The notes beneath the pieces were generated by a model. The model was given only the letters and a program-made list of their open reading frames with translations. It had not been told where the DNA came from and made no database searches. Of a stretch of DNA of 64,000 nt, positions 54,030-63,802 are shown piece by piece; within the stretch, counting starts at the first letter, position 1, and the number at the start of each line of letters is the position of its first letter. Made by a program: the position numbers and the translations under genes. The stretch comes from Pseudomonas frederiksbergensis (GTDB lineage: Bacteria; Pseudomonadota; Gammaproteobacteria; Pseudomonadales; Pseudomonadaceae), in assembly GCF_017114915.1 (NCBI RefSeq), contig NZ_JAAUOE010000009.1:114539-178538 (forward strand), read 5' to 3'.

Positions 54030-55148
54030 TCAAGCCTCGGCAAAACGTTTCAGTTGCATCTCCCGCAAACGGCTGAGGGTGCGGCGAAACGGGAATTGCA
54101 GATAGCCCTCGGTGTACAACGCTTCCATTGGCACCTGCGCTTCGAGGTACAGCGGCACCTTGCGGTCGTAGCATTCGTCCACCAGGGCGATGAACCGGCG
54201 CACGCCATCGTCATGCACCGACAACTGCGGCAACTCGCGATCCCCCGCCACCACCCGTTCGACACCGTCTTCAGTGCCGCGGGCAATGCGCCCTTCGCGT
54301 TTTTGCGCGCTGAGGTTGGGCACCTCGCTCAACAGAATCGCGCTGAAGGTATCGCACAGGGCCATGAAGTCCATGGCGGCCAAAGGCTGCTCGCAAAGCT
54401 CGGTGTAACGGCACCAGAGCACGGTTTGACTGGCTCGCATGACATTGACCGAACGGTAACCGACGGTGACCGGGTCGCTGGACAGCGACTGGCCGACGGT
54501 CAAGGCCTTGAACACTTCGCTGAGGGCATCGGGCTGACCCGGTACATTCACCCAGTAACGCTGCAGACCGGCGCCAGGGTGCAGGCGATGATCCTCCCCG
54601 CCATCCACCGCAATCACCTGCATGTGCTGCTTGATCGCGGCAATGGCCGGCACGAACCGGTCGCGGTTGAAGCCATCGGCGTACAGCTGATCCGGCGGCT
54701 GATTGGAAGTGCATACCACCACCACGCCCTGCTCGAACATCACCTGAAACAAACGCCCGAGGATGATCGCGTCACCGATGTCGTTGACGAACAGTTCATC
54801 GAAACACAGCACCCGCACTTCCTGGCTCAACTCGCGGGCCAGCGCCCTCAAGGGGTCGGCGGTGCCGGTCAATTGAAAGGAACGCTGATGCACCCAGCCC
54901 ATGAAGTGATGGAAGTGCTGGCGCCGGGCGGGGACGCGCAGGGTTTGGTAGAACTGATCCATCAACCAGGTCTTGCCGCGCCCGACCGGGCCCCAGAGGT
55001 ACACGCCGATGATGGGCGTGCGGCCCTCATGCAAGGCTTCGTGGCATTTTTGCAGCGCCCACACGGCGTGTTCCTGGGCTTCGTCCTGGACGAAGCCCTT
55101 CTGTTCGATGGCGTGTTGCCAGGCGCTTAAGGGAGAGTCGACATTCAT
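54030..55148 (-). CDS. zapE: Cell-division ATPase ZapE
   Basis: Protein of 372 aa of the AFG1-like ATPase family. Walker A GPVGRGKT (53-60), Walker B VLCFDELFVNDI, and conserved CTSNQPPDQLYADGFNRDRF. ZapE associates with the Z-ring and modulates FtsZ. Chosen start ATG 55148; the in-frame upstream stretch has no ribosome site. Pseudomonads often have two paralogues of the family; this is the shorter-looking form with an N-terminal SPLSAWQHAIEQKG. Function in division is taken from the family. Confidence 0.9.
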   Translation of the reverse strand: MNVDSPLSAWQHAIEQKGFVQDEAQEHAVWALQKCHEALHEGRTPIIGVYLWGPVGRGKTWLMDQFYQTLRVPARRQHFHHFMGWVHQRSFQLTGTADPLRALARELSQEVRVLCFDELFVNDIGDAIILGRLFQVMFEQGVVVVCTSNQPPDQLYADGFNRDRFVPAIAAIKQHMQVIAVDGGEDHRLHPGAGLQRYWVNVPGQPDALSEVFKALTVGQSLSSDPVTVGYRSVNVMRASQTVLWCRYTELCEQPLAAMDFMALCDTFSAILLSEVPNLSAQKREGRIARGTEDGVERVVAGDRELPQLSVHDDGVRRFIALVDECYDRKVPLYLEAQVPMEALYTEGYLQFPFRRTLSRLREMQLKRFAEA

Positions 55149-55170
55149 GCGCGGCAGTATGCCACGTCCC

Positions 55171-55512
55171 CTACAAGGAGATATCCAGGCGGGCAATCTT
55201 GCCCTGCTCATTGAGGCGGAACATGTAACGCAACTCCAGCGGGCTACCGGGAAACGTACCGGAGATCAGGTTATGCACCAGCACTTTGCCGGTACGCTGC
55301 TGGACGTCGAGCACCTCGACCCGGGGCTGGTAACGCTGCGCGGTGTCTTGCATCCATTGGGCGATGGCTTGGGTGCCGACCTGATGCTGGCCCTCATCGA
55401 ACACGTTGGCATCCTCAGCGAAAAAACTGGCGACCCTCGAGGTGTCGCGAGCATTGGCGGCAGCAATGTAGGCGGCGATGGCGGGGGCCAGTGAAGAGGC
55501 TGGATTGGACAT
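55171..55512 (-). CDS. SnoaL/NTF2-like protein
   Basis: Protein of 113 aa of the nuclear-transport-factor-2-like fold: AIAAYIAAANARDTSRVASF at the start, then FAEDANVFDEGQHQVG and strands that end LRYMFRLNEQGKIARLDI. The family covers small enzymes and binding proteins; a specific function is not evident. ATG 55512 has AAAAGGAG upstream. Lies 50 bp from a WYL-type regulator on the same strand, which might control it. Confidence 0.82.
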   Translation of the reverse strand: MSNPASSLAPAIAAYIAAANARDTSRVASFFAEDANVFDEGQHQVGTQAIAQWMQDTAQRYQPRVEVLDVQQRTGKVLVHNLISGTFPGSPLELRYMFRLNEQGKIARLDISL

Positions 55513-55562
55513 GTTACGGCTCCTTTTGGTTGGTTCTGGAGCCATGCTAAAGCAAGCCAGTG

Positions 55563-56279
55563 TCAGTTCTTGTCAGGAGTGAAGCGCCCGGCTTCGTCCA
55601 GTTGCATCTGCTTGCGCCAGGTGCGCAACAGGTCGCTGCGCCGCCCCGGATAGTGTTCGCCCTGCTCGCTGGCAGCCGAGATCCGGTCGGTGCGAAACGT
55701 GCGAAAGGCACTGCGTAACTCGCACCAGGCGACGATGATCCGCACTTCATTGAGAAACCCCAGGGCCAGTGGCCAGATCAGCCGCTGACTGGGCACCTGG
55801 TTGGCATCCGCGTAATCAATGTGCAGCTTGGCCTGACCGCGAATGGCCTGGCGAAACACATTCAACGGCACGACATTTTGCGGATAGCCATACCCCGGCG
55901 GCCCCGGCAACACCGTCGGGTTGCGCAAGGCGTCCTGGGCCGCCGGGTCGAGTACCGCGGCGATTTTTGCCAGGGCGTCGGCCGCGGCTTTGCTCAGGAC
56001 CTCATCGCCACGCTGATCCACGTAGCGCAACCCGAGCACGATGGCTTCGGTTTCATCGGCATTGAGCATCAAGGGCGGCAGAAACAGGCCGCTGCGCAAC
56101 ACATAGCCGATCCCCGCCTCGCCAAAGATTGGCGCGCCGAGCGCGGTGAGTTCAGCAATGTCGCGGTACAGCGTGCGCTCGGAAACTTCCAGCTCGCTGG
56201 CCAATACCGCGGCAGTCACCGGACGACTTTTGCCCCGCAGCACTTGTAACAAGGTCAGTAAACGGCTGGTTCGCGACAC
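55563..56279 (-). CDS. YafY-type regulator (HTH_11 plus WYL)
   Basis: Protein of 238 aa starting at GTG 56279. An N-terminal helix-turn-helix (LLTLLQVLRGKSRPVTAAVL, then ELEVSERTLYRDIAELTALG) and a WYL-domain C-terminal half with WPLALGFLNEVRIIVAWCEL, where the usual W-Y-L is partly degenerate. WYL domains bind ligands or nucleic acids. It is transcribed with the SnoaL-like gene downstream. Confidence 0.87.
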   Translation of the reverse strand: MSRTSRLLTLLQVLRGKSRPVTAAVLASELEVSERTLYRDIAELTALGAPIFGEAGIGYVLRSGLFLPPLMLNADETEAIVLGLRYVDQRGDEVLSKAAADALAKIAAVLDPAAQDALRNPTVLPGPPGYGYPQNVVPLNVFRQAIRGQAKLHIDYADANQVPSQRLIWPLALGFLNEVRIIVAWCELRSAFRTFRTDRISAASEQGEHYPGRRSDLLRTWRKQMQLDEAGRFTPDKN

Positions 56280-56363
56280 GGTCGGCAGGCTCCTTTCTGG
56301 AAGTCGCCGGAGCTTAGCAGAGGTTACTGTCAGAAATTGGCAGTAGTGACCCCACCATTGCCC

Positions 56364-56390
56364 TGTGGGGGCGAGCAGACTCGCTCACAC
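56364..56390. repeat. Degenerate REP-like unit
   Basis: TGTGGGGGCGAGCAGACTCG resembles the TGTAGGAGCGAGC repeat family but has several mismatches and no facing partner. Confidence 0.45.
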
Positions 56391-56403
56391 AATTGGAAAC
56401 GCG

Positions 56404-57363
56404 TTAGCGATCGACCTTGTGTTTAGCCGCATACAAACACAGCATCTCCATGGCCAATGTCGCCGCGGCCAGTGAGGTAATGTCCGCGCTGTCGTAGGCC
56501 GGTGCCACTTCCACCACGTCCATCCCCACCAGGTTGATCCCGCGCAAACCGCCAAGAATTTCCAGCGCCTGCACCGTGCTCAAGCCACCGCACACCGGCG
56601 TCCCGGTGCCGGGCGCGAAAGCCGGGTCGAGGCAGTCGATATCGAAAGTCAGATACACCGGGTGACCGCCGACCCGCGCACGAATCGCCTCGACGATCGC
56701 CTCACACCCTTGCCGGTGCACCTGCCGCGCATCCAGCACCTGAAAACCCTGATGATCGTCATTGGTGGTGCGCAAGCCGATCTGCACCGAGCGCGACGGA
56801 TCCACCAACCCTTCCTTGGCCGCGTGCCAGAACATCGTGCCGTGATCGACGCGCTTGCCCTCTTCATCCGGCCAGGTGTCGCTGTGAGCGTCAAAGTGAA
56901 TCAGCGACAACGGGCCATGCTGACGGGCATGGGCCTTGAGCAGCGGGTAACTGATGAAGTGATCGCCGCCGAATGTCAGCATCGCGCAACCATTATTCAG
57001 GATGCGCTCGGCGTGGGCTTCGATGCTGTCCGGCACCGACTGCGGCGTGCCGTAATCGAAGGCGCAATCGCCGTAGTCAATCACCGCCAAGTGATCAAAC
57101 GGGTCGAAGGTCCACGGCCAATGGCGCTCCCAGGCGATCCCGGTGGATGCCGCCCGAATGCCGCGCGGCCCGAAACGCGCGCCGGGGCGGTTGCTGGTGG
57201 CGGTGTCGAACGGCACACCGCTGACCACCACGTCGACGCCACGCAAGTCGCGGCTGTAGCGACGACGCATGAAACTGGTGATACCGGCGTAGGTGCTTTC
57301 GGCGGCAGTTCCGTAAAGACTGTCGCGGGTCATGGCCTGATCGTTCTGTGCAGGGACGTCCAT
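56404..57363 (-). CDS. speB: Agmatinase-family ureohydrolase
   Basis: Protein of 319 aa, a manganese ureohydrolase. Metal motifs GGDHF, DAHSD and DIDCLDPAF are all intact. The family splits urea from agmatine, guanidinobutyrate or guanidinopropionate; which substrate applies cannot be read from motifs alone, and 319 aa also fits guanidinobutyrase. A polyamine-type binding protein gene lies 21 bp upstream on the same strand, so the pair suggests uptake and breakdown of agmatine or similar guanidino compounds. The symbol is therefore tentative. Confidence 0.85.
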   Translation of the reverse strand: MDVPAQNDQAMTRDSLYGTAAESTYAGITSFMRRRYSRDLRGVDVVVSGVPFDTATSNRPGARFGPRGIRAASTGIAWERHWPWTFDPFDHLAVIDYGDCAFDYGTPQSVPDSIEAHAERILNNGCAMLTFGGDHFISYPLLKAHARQHGPLSLIHFDAHSDTWPDEEGKRVDHGTMFWHAAKEGLVDPSRSVQIGLRTTNDDHQGFQVLDARQVHRQGCEAIVEAIRARVGGHPVYLTFDIDCLDPAFAPGTGTPVCGGLSTVQALEILGGLRGINLVGMDVVEVAPAYDSADITSLAAATLAMEMLCLYAAKHKVDR

Positions 57364-57384
57364 GGTGTGTTCCTTATTATTGGT

Positions 57385-58476
57385 TTATTGGCGGCTACGG
57401 AAAGTGGTCCACAGGCGGGTGCGCTGACGCATGTCCTTAAGGCTCATGCTGCGGTCGGCGTACAGCCGCGCACGCACCTCGCTCTGCGGGTAGATATCGG
57501 GATCGCTGCGCACCGCCTCATCCACCAATGGCGTCGCCGCCTGATTGGCTGTGGCGAAGAACAGCGTATTGGTCAACGCGGCGACGGATTCGGGGCGCAA
57601 CATGAACTCGATGAAGGCCCGGGCAGCTTCGGGGTGTGGCGCGTCCTTGGGGATCGCCAGGTTGTCCTGCCACACCAGCGTGCCCTCCTTCGGAATCCGG
57701 TACGCGACCTCGAATGGCTTGTTGGCCTTGCGCGCCTGATCGGCGGCCATGCTCGCGTCGCCGTTGTAGGTCAGTGCCAGGCAGACGCTGCCATTGGCCA
57801 GATCGTTGATCTGCCGTCCGGTGGCGACGTACAGTACCGAGGGCTGTAGCTGACGCAACAGGGTGTCGGCGGCTGTCAGATCAGCCTTGTCGGTGCTGTA
57901 GGGATCTTTACCCAGGTAATGCAGCGCCAGGCCGATCACTTCTTGCGGCGAATCGAGAATCGCGATGCCGCAGTCTTTCAGTTTGCTGGCGTATTCGGGC
58001 TTGAACAGCAGGTCCAGGCTGTTGAGCGGTACGTTGGGCAAACGTTGTTTTACCGCTTCGACGTTCATCCCAAGCCCAAGCGTGCCCCAGGTATAGGGCA
58101 CGCCATAACGGTTACCGGGGTCTACCGCCGCGAGTTTCTCCAGCATGTCCGGGTCAAGGTTGGCGTACCCCTTGAGGCCATCGTGAGGAATCTCCTTCAG
58201 CGCGCCCGCCGCCAGCCCACGCGCCAGAACACTGGACGACGGCACCACCACGTCGTAACCGCTGCCGCCGGTGAGCAGTTTGGTTTCCAGGACTTCCGGC
58301 GTGTCGAACGTGTCGTAGCGCACGTGGATACCGGTTTCCTTTTCGAACCGTTGCAAGGTGTCGGGCGCCACGTAATCGGCCCAACTGTAGAGATTGAGGA
58401 CTTTTTCCTCAGCCTGGGCCGGCACGGCCATGGCGAGGAACAGCGCGGGTAAACACAGCTTGAAGAACGGAGCCAT
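57385..58476 (-). CDS. Polyamine-type ABC substrate-binding protein
   Basis: Periplasmic binding protein of 363 aa in the PotF/SpuD family: signal peptide MAPFFKLCLPALFLAMAVPA, then VLNLYSWADYVAPDTLQRFE, and LTYNGDASMA. The family binds putrescine, spermidine or related amines. No permease or ATPase genes adjoin it, so it probably uses a transporter encoded elsewhere. Start ATG 58476; a GTG three codons earlier is possible. Co-transcribed with the ureohydrolase (21 bp apart) and divergent from a LysR regulator. Confidence 0.88.
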   Translation of the reverse strand: MAPFFKLCLPALFLAMAVPAQAEEKVLNLYSWADYVAPDTLQRFEKETGIHVRYDTFDTPEVLETKLLTGGSGYDVVVPSSSVLARGLAAGALKEIPHDGLKGYANLDPDMLEKLAAVDPGNRYGVPYTWGTLGLGMNVEAVKQRLPNVPLNSLDLLFKPEYASKLKDCGIAILDSPQEVIGLALHYLGKDPYSTDKADLTAADTLLRQLQPSVLYVATGRQINDLANGSVCLALTYNGDASMAADQARKANKPFEVAYRIPKEGTLVWQDNLAIPKDAPHPEAARAFIEFMLRPESVAALTNTLFFATANQAATPLVDEAVRSDPDIYPQSEVRARLYADRSMSLKDMRQRTRLWTTFRSRQ

Positions 58477-58577
58477 GACGAACACCTGACCGGAGGAAGT
58501 GGTTGCAGGATGCGTCGTCGGTTACATTGGAAAAATACCAGGTTAGTTATCCTGACTTTATTGCGGAGTAATGTTTG

Positions 58578-59471
58578 ATGCTCGGTCAACTCCACGATCT
58601 GGACCTGCACCTGCTGCGCCTGTTTGTCAGCGTGGTGGAATGCGGGGGCTTCAGCGCCGCCCAGGGTGACCTGGGATTGAGCCAGTCGAGCATCAGCCAG
58701 CAGATGGCCAAGCTCGAAACCCGGCTCGGTTATCGCCTGTGCAGTCGCGGCAAGAGCGGATTCAAGATCACCCCCAAAGGCGAACAATTGCTCCTTGCCA
58801 TTCGCGCCTTGTTCGAATCGATCGAAACGTTCCGCCATCAATCCAACGGCGTGGCCGGACGCTTGATCGGCGAAGTGCGCCTGGGTTTGTCCGAAGCGCT
58901 TGATCAGTCGGTGCTGCAACGGGTGGCCGGGGCGATCCGGCGCTTTCGCGAACGGGACGAGTCGGTGCGCATCGAGTTGATCAGCGCGATGCCCGGCGAA
59001 ATGGAGCGGCTGTTGTTGCAACAACGGCTGGACCTGGCGATCGGCTATTTCTCTCAGGCACAGAGTGCTTTTGATTACCGTGAGCTGTTCACGGAAACCC
59101 AGCACCTGTACTGCGCCTCCGGGCATCCGCTGTTCACCGATGACGCACCCGACGATCAAGCGCTCCAGGCCTGCGACCGGGTCGATCATCCCTATCGCTT
59201 CCTGCGCAGCGACGAGCCGTTTCGGGGGAAGCTGTGTTCGGCGCGGTCCGAACAGGTCGAAGGCACCCTCGCCTTCATACTGTCCGGCAAGCACGTGGGC
59301 TACTTGCCCAACCACTTCGCCCGCAGCTGGGAGGACAAAGGGTTGCTGCGTGTCGTGCGCCAAGGTGACATGAGTTTCGAGGTGGCGTTCCACCTGGCCC
59401 GCCATCGCGCGCAGGTGCCGGGGGATGCGCAGAAGGCGTTTGAAGAGGATCTGCTCGCGGCGTTTGTTTGA
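58578..59471 (+). CDS. LysR-family regulator
   Basis: Protein of 297 aa. Helix-turn-helix LHLLRLFVSVVECGGFSAAQ and LSQSSISQQMAKLETRLGYRL, then a substrate-binding fold. It is divergent from the binding-protein/ureohydrolase genes (101 bp between starts), which makes it their likely regulator, responding to a guanidino compound or polyamine. That is inference from position. The ATG at 58578 is preferred over the preceding TTG; GGAG lies upstream. Confidence 0.9.
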   Translation: MLGQLHDLDLHLLRLFVSVVECGGFSAAQGDLGLSQSSISQQMAKLETRLGYRLCSRGKSGFKITPKGEQLLLAIRALFESIETFRHQSNGVAGRLIGEVRLGLSEALDQSVLQRVAGAIRRFRERDESVRIELISAMPGEMERLLLQQRLDLAIGYFSQAQSAFDYRELFTETQHLYCASGHPLFTDDAPDDQALQACDRVDHPYRFLRSDEPFRGKLCSARSEQVEGTLAFILSGKHVGYLPNHFARSWEDKGLLRVVRQGDMSFEVAFHLARHRAQVPGDAQKAFEEDLLAAFV

Positions 59472-59481
59472 ATAGCAGGGG

Positions 59482-59706
59482 CTCGCCACACTGCCCGCGT
59501 TGCACAACATCTTCGAATCACCGATCACCGTCGGTGCGTTGTGCGCTATCGTGCTCAATATCTTCCTGCCCGAAGAGTTCATCGAGCTGGAAGAAGACGA
59601 GTTCGATCCGGAAGCCTCGGTGCTTCAGGTGATGCAGAACCCGGATGTTGCGGCCAAGGGTGAACCCGCGTCGCCTGTGGCTGTCGCACAGTTGAACCGT
59701 CCGTAA
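59482..59706 (+). pseudogene. C-terminal stub of a nucleobase permease gene
   Basis: The frame encodes LPALHNIFESPITVGALCAI, then VLNIFLPEEF and a charged tail ending in QLNRP. This is the last helix and tail of an NCS2 (xanthine/uracil) permease. The rest of the gene is absent and no ribosome site is seen. It is followed by its terminator. A relic. Confidence 0.7.
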
Positions 59707-59712
59707 TGCTCG

Positions 59713-59744
59713 AAGGCCGAGCCATGAACGGTTCGGCCTTTTTC
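59713..59744 (+). terminator. Rho-independent terminator
   Basis: AAGGCCGA, a 12-base loop, then TCGGCCTT followed by TTTC. It lies just after the permease stub and before the lipoprotein gene. Confidence 0.8.
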
Positions 59745-59761
59745 TTTACGAGAGCCTGTCC

Positions 59762-60235
59762 ATGCGCAGATTGCTTGCCCTGTTCGTTTCCCTCCTGCTG
59801 CTCTCCCTCAGCGCCTGCGCCCTGTTCCCCAGTCACGACCCACTGAACATCCATGTGGTCGGTGTCGAGCCACTGCCCAGCCAGGAACTGGAAGTGCGTT
59901 TTGCCATAAAACTGCGCGTGCAAAACCCCAATGAAACCGCGATCAACTACAACGGCGTGGCGCTGGACCTGGAAGTCAACGGCCGAGCCCTCGCCTCCGG
60001 TGTCAGCGATCAGTCGGGTTCGATTCCGCGTTTCTCTGAAGCGGTGATCGTGGTGCCTGTGAGCATTTCGGCGTTCACGGTGCTGCGTCAGACCCTCGGG
60101 CTGAGTCAGACACAGACCCTGGACAATCTGCCCTACGTGCTTCGGGGCAAATTGGCGGGCGGCGCGTTCGGCACGATGCGTTTCGTCGATCGCGGCAAGC
60201 TCAGCCTGCCGGGTTCGACCTCCGTCATCTGGTAA
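59762..60235 (+). CDS. LEA type 2 / WHy-domain lipoprotein
   Basis: Protein of 157 aa. Signal peptide with lipobox LSAC (Cys about residue 19), then a WHy-type beta-sandwich: VVGVEPLPSQELEVRFAIKL, QNPNETAINYNGVALDLEVN. The family is related to plant desiccation-protection proteins and is anchored in a membrane by its lipid. Function in bacteria is not well defined. A stand-alone gene convergent with the phosphatase gene. Confidence 0.85.
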   Translation: MRRLLALFVSLLLLSLSACALFPSHDPLNIHVVGVEPLPSQELEVRFAIKLRVQNPNETAINYNGVALDLEVNGRALASGVSDQSGSIPRFSEAVIVVPVSISAFTVLRQTLGLSQTQTLDNLPYVLRGKLAGGAFGTMRFVDRGKLSLPGSTSVIW

Positions 60236-60241
60236 CGCCCC

Positions 60242-61804
60242 CTAGGAAACGGGGTCGATCACCTGCGTCACACAATGTTTGAGCCCTTCTATGTGCCAGT
60301 TGGCCCACAGTCGGGTTTTGCCGTTGCTGCCTTCATCCGGCTCTATCGCCAGCCAGTTTCGAGCGGCGATCAGGTAACGCCCCCTGGCGCCAATGGGCAA
60401 CATGGTGCCGGTGATGGCGTAATCGATCTGTTCCTGGTTGCCACCGATGGATTCCAGAAAGTGCACCGCCAGCACCGGTGGCGAAGGATGCACGACACCT
60501 GTGGAAATCAATTGGTAGATTTTCCCGGCCCCATCGCTGCCATGGCGCGGCAACTTCGATTCGATCACGCAGACCCCGGCCACATGAACATCGCCGGACA
60601 CCAGCGTGACTTTGCATGATTGGGCTTTGGCAAAATCCAGCAGCCGCATGATCAACCGCCGGCGTTCGTCTCGGTGAGGCAGGCTTCGCCAGTGATCGCG
60701 CAAATCGTCCTCGAGTTCCTGTTGCCCCGACACCAGGTCCAGCGCCTTTTCGGCCGCCTGCAAATCAAGGTAACCCACGGGAATACTCGACATCAGCAGC
60801 AGGTGCTTGTGCGCCCTGACTTTGCCCAGCCAGGCATAAATCGCATCCCAACTGACGGGCGAAATGACCCGGGTTTGCTGAGCCCGTGGCGTCGTCAAAT
60901 CGGGCGTGCGTTCGCTGCGCAGATCGGGAACCAGCAAGGCCAGTTCGCCCAGGCCGGTGAACCCCAGATGAAAGCCGTCAGCGGTGCCGGGAATTGCGCA
61001 CGGGTGGGTGTCCGCCGACGGTTTGAGGTGAGGATGAGTCTGGATCAGTTGCTGCTGGAAAATCCTGAAATAGCGTTTGGCCGTGGCAAACAGCCCCTGG
61101 AACACCGGGCTTGAATGCAATATTTCATCGTAAGACCCCCAGCCATCGATGATGTCGTGGTCATCCCACATCATCACCGTCGGGATGGCGCCGAACACCT
61201 TGGCTATCTCGGGCTGTTTCCAGCGTTCCAGGTAGAGCCTGGCGAAAAACTTGTCCAGGTCGGCTTCGATCACTTTGGTGTAGACCGCCTTCTGACGGTC
61301 GGCGAAGGGTTTGGCGAACCATGTTTTCATGGACACCACACTGCTGCGCATGTCGTCGCTGTAAACCTGATCGCCGCCCATCAACAGCAGATGATAGGGC
61401 TCGCCCTGGTGGGCGCCCCACATGTGCTCCCAACGTTCGTTGTTCCTGTCCACCTTCTCCATCTCCCTGGGGTCGGAGAAGCCGTTGCACGATACATAGG
61501 CGATGCGCGGCGACTGGCCCTCGGCCGGAACGACGAAGTTGGCCTGCGCGCTGTCTATCGTGACCGTGTAAGCGGTGGCGACGGCCTGGTCTTGCAGCGC
61601 TTTGAAATCGACGCGCCAGACGCGGGACTGAGGCTTGAGCAACGGGACGTCGGCGATGGCCAAGGGTGTGGTGGCGGTCACACCCTTGGGTACTTTTACC
61701 GTGGGAGATGCCCCGCCCAAGGGTAAAACCACCAGGGCGGACACGTGATAGGCATTACTGTGGATGCCACGAAACTGCAGGATCGGGCCGAGTGACAAAC
61801 TCAT
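60242..61804 (-). CDS. PhoD-like metallophosphatase
   Basis: Protein of 520 aa. Metal-binding blocks are visible in order: LLLMGGDQVYSDDMR, VMMWDDHDIIDGWGSYDE and TLVSGDVHVAGVCVIE. This is the PhoD/alkaline phosphatase D-like fold. No signal peptide is seen at the chosen start, so unlike classical Tat-exported PhoD it is probably cytoplasmic. The ATG at 61804 has GGATGGA upstream; two more ATGs five and eleven codons earlier have no ribosome site. Substrate unknown; phosphodiesters are likely. Confidence 0.82.
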   Translation of the reverse strand: MSLSLGPILQFRGIHSNAYHVSALVVLPLGGASPTVKVPKGVTATTPLAIADVPLLKPQSRVWRVDFKALQDQAVATAYTVTIDSAQANFVVPAEGQSPRIAYVSCNGFSDPREMEKVDRNNERWEHMWGAHQGEPYHLLLMGGDQVYSDDMRSSVVSMKTWFAKPFADRQKAVYTKVIEADLDKFFARLYLERWKQPEIAKVFGAIPTVMMWDDHDIIDGWGSYDEILHSSPVFQGLFATAKRYFRIFQQQLIQTHPHLKPSADTHPCAIPGTADGFHLGFTGLGELALLVPDLRSERTPDLTTPRAQQTRVISPVSWDAIYAWLGKVRAHKHLLLMSSIPVGYLDLQAAEKALDLVSGQQELEDDLRDHWRSLPHRDERRRLIMRLLDFAKAQSCKVTLVSGDVHVAGVCVIESKLPRHGSDGAGKIYQLISTGVVHPSPPVLAVHFLESIGGNQEQIDYAITGTMLPIGARGRYLIAARNWLAIEPDEGSNGKTRLWANWHIEGLKHCVTQVIDPVS

Positions 61805-61869
61805 GGGCAGTCCATCCATTGACGGGGGGAAACGCATACAGACTAGACGACAATCACACCCCCCACGGT

Positions 61870-62793
61870 TCAGGCGTTGAACCGCACGCCCGGTCTGGCC
61901 CGTTCATCCACCGTCAATTCAAACACGTCCGGACGCGCATAGTGCCCGACCACGTCGTAGTCGTAACGGGCGCGGATCAGGTCATCGGTGTCGATTTCGG
62001 CGGTCAGCAACCCCGCCTCGCCACGCAGCGGCCCGGCGAGAATGTCGCCCATGGGTCCGACAATCACGCTGCCGCCGGCAATCAACGGACGCTCCGCCGG
62101 CCAGTTGGCGATATCCACGCCCAAGGCTTGCGGCGAGTCCTGGACCTGACAGGCGCTGACCACAAAGCAGCGTCCTTCATGGGCGATGTGGCGCATGCTG
62201 ACCTGCCACATCTCGCGCTCGTCCACGGTCGGCGCGCACCAGACCTCCACGCCTTTGGCATACATCGCGGTGCGCAGCAACGGCATCATGTTTTCCCAGC
62301 ACACCACCGCGCCGATCCGCCCGACCTGGCTGTCGATCACCGGCAAGGTCGAGCCATCACCCTTGCCCCAAATCAATCGCTCGGTGCCGGTGGGCATCAG
62401 TTTGCGGTGTTTGCCCACCAGCCCGGCCTGGGGGTCGAAATACAACGCGGTGCAGTACAAGGTGCTGCCCGCCCGCTCGATCACGCCGATCACCAGGTTG
62501 GCGCCGGTGCGCGAGGACAATCCGGCCAAGGCGTCAGTCTCGGCACCGGGCACGTCGATGGCGTTGGCGAAATATCGCGCAAACGCTTCACGACCTTCCG
62601 GCAGTCGATAACCCAGTTGCGTGCCAAAGCCCTCGCCTTTGGGGTAGCCGCCGAGCAACGCCTCGGGCATGACCACCAGCGCCGCGCCGGATTCGATAAT
62701 GGCGCTTTCCCAGGAAAGGATTTGCTCGAGGGTATCGGCCTTGCCGCCGGGCAAGGCGCCGATTTGCAGGGCAGCAACGATTGACTTGGGCAT
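61870..62793 (-). CDS. Nitrilase-family carbon-nitrogen hydrolase
   Basis: Protein of 307 aa with the full catalytic set: Glu44 in [14 protein letters not shown], Lys131 in [17 protein letters not shown], and Cys165 in [14 protein letters not shown]. The CWENMMP motif is typical of true nitrilases, which convert nitriles to acids and ammonia, rather than amidases. Start ATG 62793; upstream in-frame codons are unsupported. Divergent from a LysR gene 85 bp away, a likely regulator. Natural substrate unknown; arylacetonitriles or cyano compounds from plants are possible. Confidence 0.9.
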   Translation of the reverse strand: MPKSIVAALQIGALPGGKADTLEQILSWESAIIESGAALVVMPEALLGGYPKGEGFGTQLGYRLPEGREAFARYFANAIDVPGAETDALAGLSSRTGANLVIGVIERAGSTLYCTALYFDPQAGLVGKHRKLMPTGTERLIWGKGDGSTLPVIDSQVGRIGAVVCWENMMPLLRTAMYAKGVEVWCAPTVDEREMWQVSMRHIAHEGRCFVVSACQVQDSPQALGVDIANWPAERPLIAGGSVIVGPMGDILAGPLRGEAGLLTAEIDTDDLIRARYDYDVVGHYARPDVFELTVDERARPGVRFNA

Positions 62794-62878
62794 CGCGGTG
62801 ACTCCGTCAGTAATGAAGTGTTGCTCATTCTGCGGCGCCACTGGATCATGAATAAAGCCAGACTCACTGCTAAATGAT

Positions 62879-63802
62879 ATGAACCAAATGAATATCGCCA
62901 CCGTCGATCTCAACCTGCTCAAAGTCTTCGAAGCCCTGCACGAGGAATCCAGCGCCAGCCGCGCCGCGCTGCGTCTTGGCGTGACGCAATCGGCGGTCAG
63001 CGCGGCGTTGCGCCGGTTGCGAGAGGTGTATGGCGATCAGTTGTTCGTGCGCACCGGCCGAGGTCTTGCACCGACGCTCAAGGCCAATCAGTTGAAACCG
63101 GTGGTCAGCGATGCGCTGAATAAATGCCGGCAAAGCCTGGCGATGGTCGATCCGGCCGCCCATCATTACGACGGGCGTTCGGTGACGGTGGGTTTGTCGG
63201 ATGATTTTGAAATCGCCTATGGGCGACGATTGATCGAAGAGATCGCTCACCGTGCGCCGAAACTGCGGCTGATCTTTCGCCAGACCCATAGCCAGATCGT
63301 GGCCCGGGACTTGATGGAGCGCAGCATCGACCTGGCGATCACCGCAGGCGGGTTTACCGAGCGTTTGCTCAGCCGTCAGGTGTTGGGTGAAGGGGGTTAT
63401 CTGTGCCTGGTGGATCCCCTCAGCCTGACCGAGGGGCAGCAGACCCTCAGCCTTGAGGCGTTCGTCACCCGCGAACACATTCTGGTGTCTTCGGGCGGTT
63501 TTATCGGGATTACCGATGAAGGCTTGGCGGCGTTGGGACTGAGTCGGCGGGTATGCGCATCGACTACGCACTTTGCGGCGTTGCCGCATCTGCTCAAGGG
63601 CAGTCAGGCGGTGGCGACCATTCCGGCCCATGCGGCGCAAAGCATCGCCGCGCTCAGCGCACTGGCGTTGCTGCCCTGCCCTTTGGCGCTGCCGCGTTAC
63701 CCGATCGAACTGGGCTGGCGCACCAGTACGCAGCTCGATCCGGTGGTATTAAAAGTGCGCGAGGCCATTGTCGCGATTTTTTCCAGGCAGGCGCTTATTT
63801 AG
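62879..63802 (+). CDS. LysR-family regulator, divergent from nitrilase
   Basis: Protein of 307 aa with N-terminal [20 protein letters not shown] and [20 protein letters not shown], the NodD/LeuO-like subgroup of LysR proteins. The effector domain runs from about residue 95. Divergent from the nitrilase gene, it probably controls it from the 85-bp shared region. Its last codons overlap the 3' end of the gene on the other strand by 8 bp. Confidence 0.9.
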   Translation: MNQMNIATVDLNLLKVFEALHEESSASRAALRLGVTQSAVSAALRRLREVYGDQLFVRTGRGLAPTLKANQLKPVVSDALNKCRQSLAMVDPAAHHYDGRSVTVGLSDDFEIAYGRRLIEEIAHRAPKLRLIFRQTHSQIVARDLMERSIDLAITAGGFTERLLSRQVLGEGGYLCLVDPLSLTEGQQTLSLEAFVTREHILVSSGGFIGITDEGLAALGLSRRVCASTTHFAALPHLLKGSQAVATIPAHAAQSIAALSALALLPCPLALPRYPIELGWRTSTQLDPVVLKVREAIVAIFSRQALI

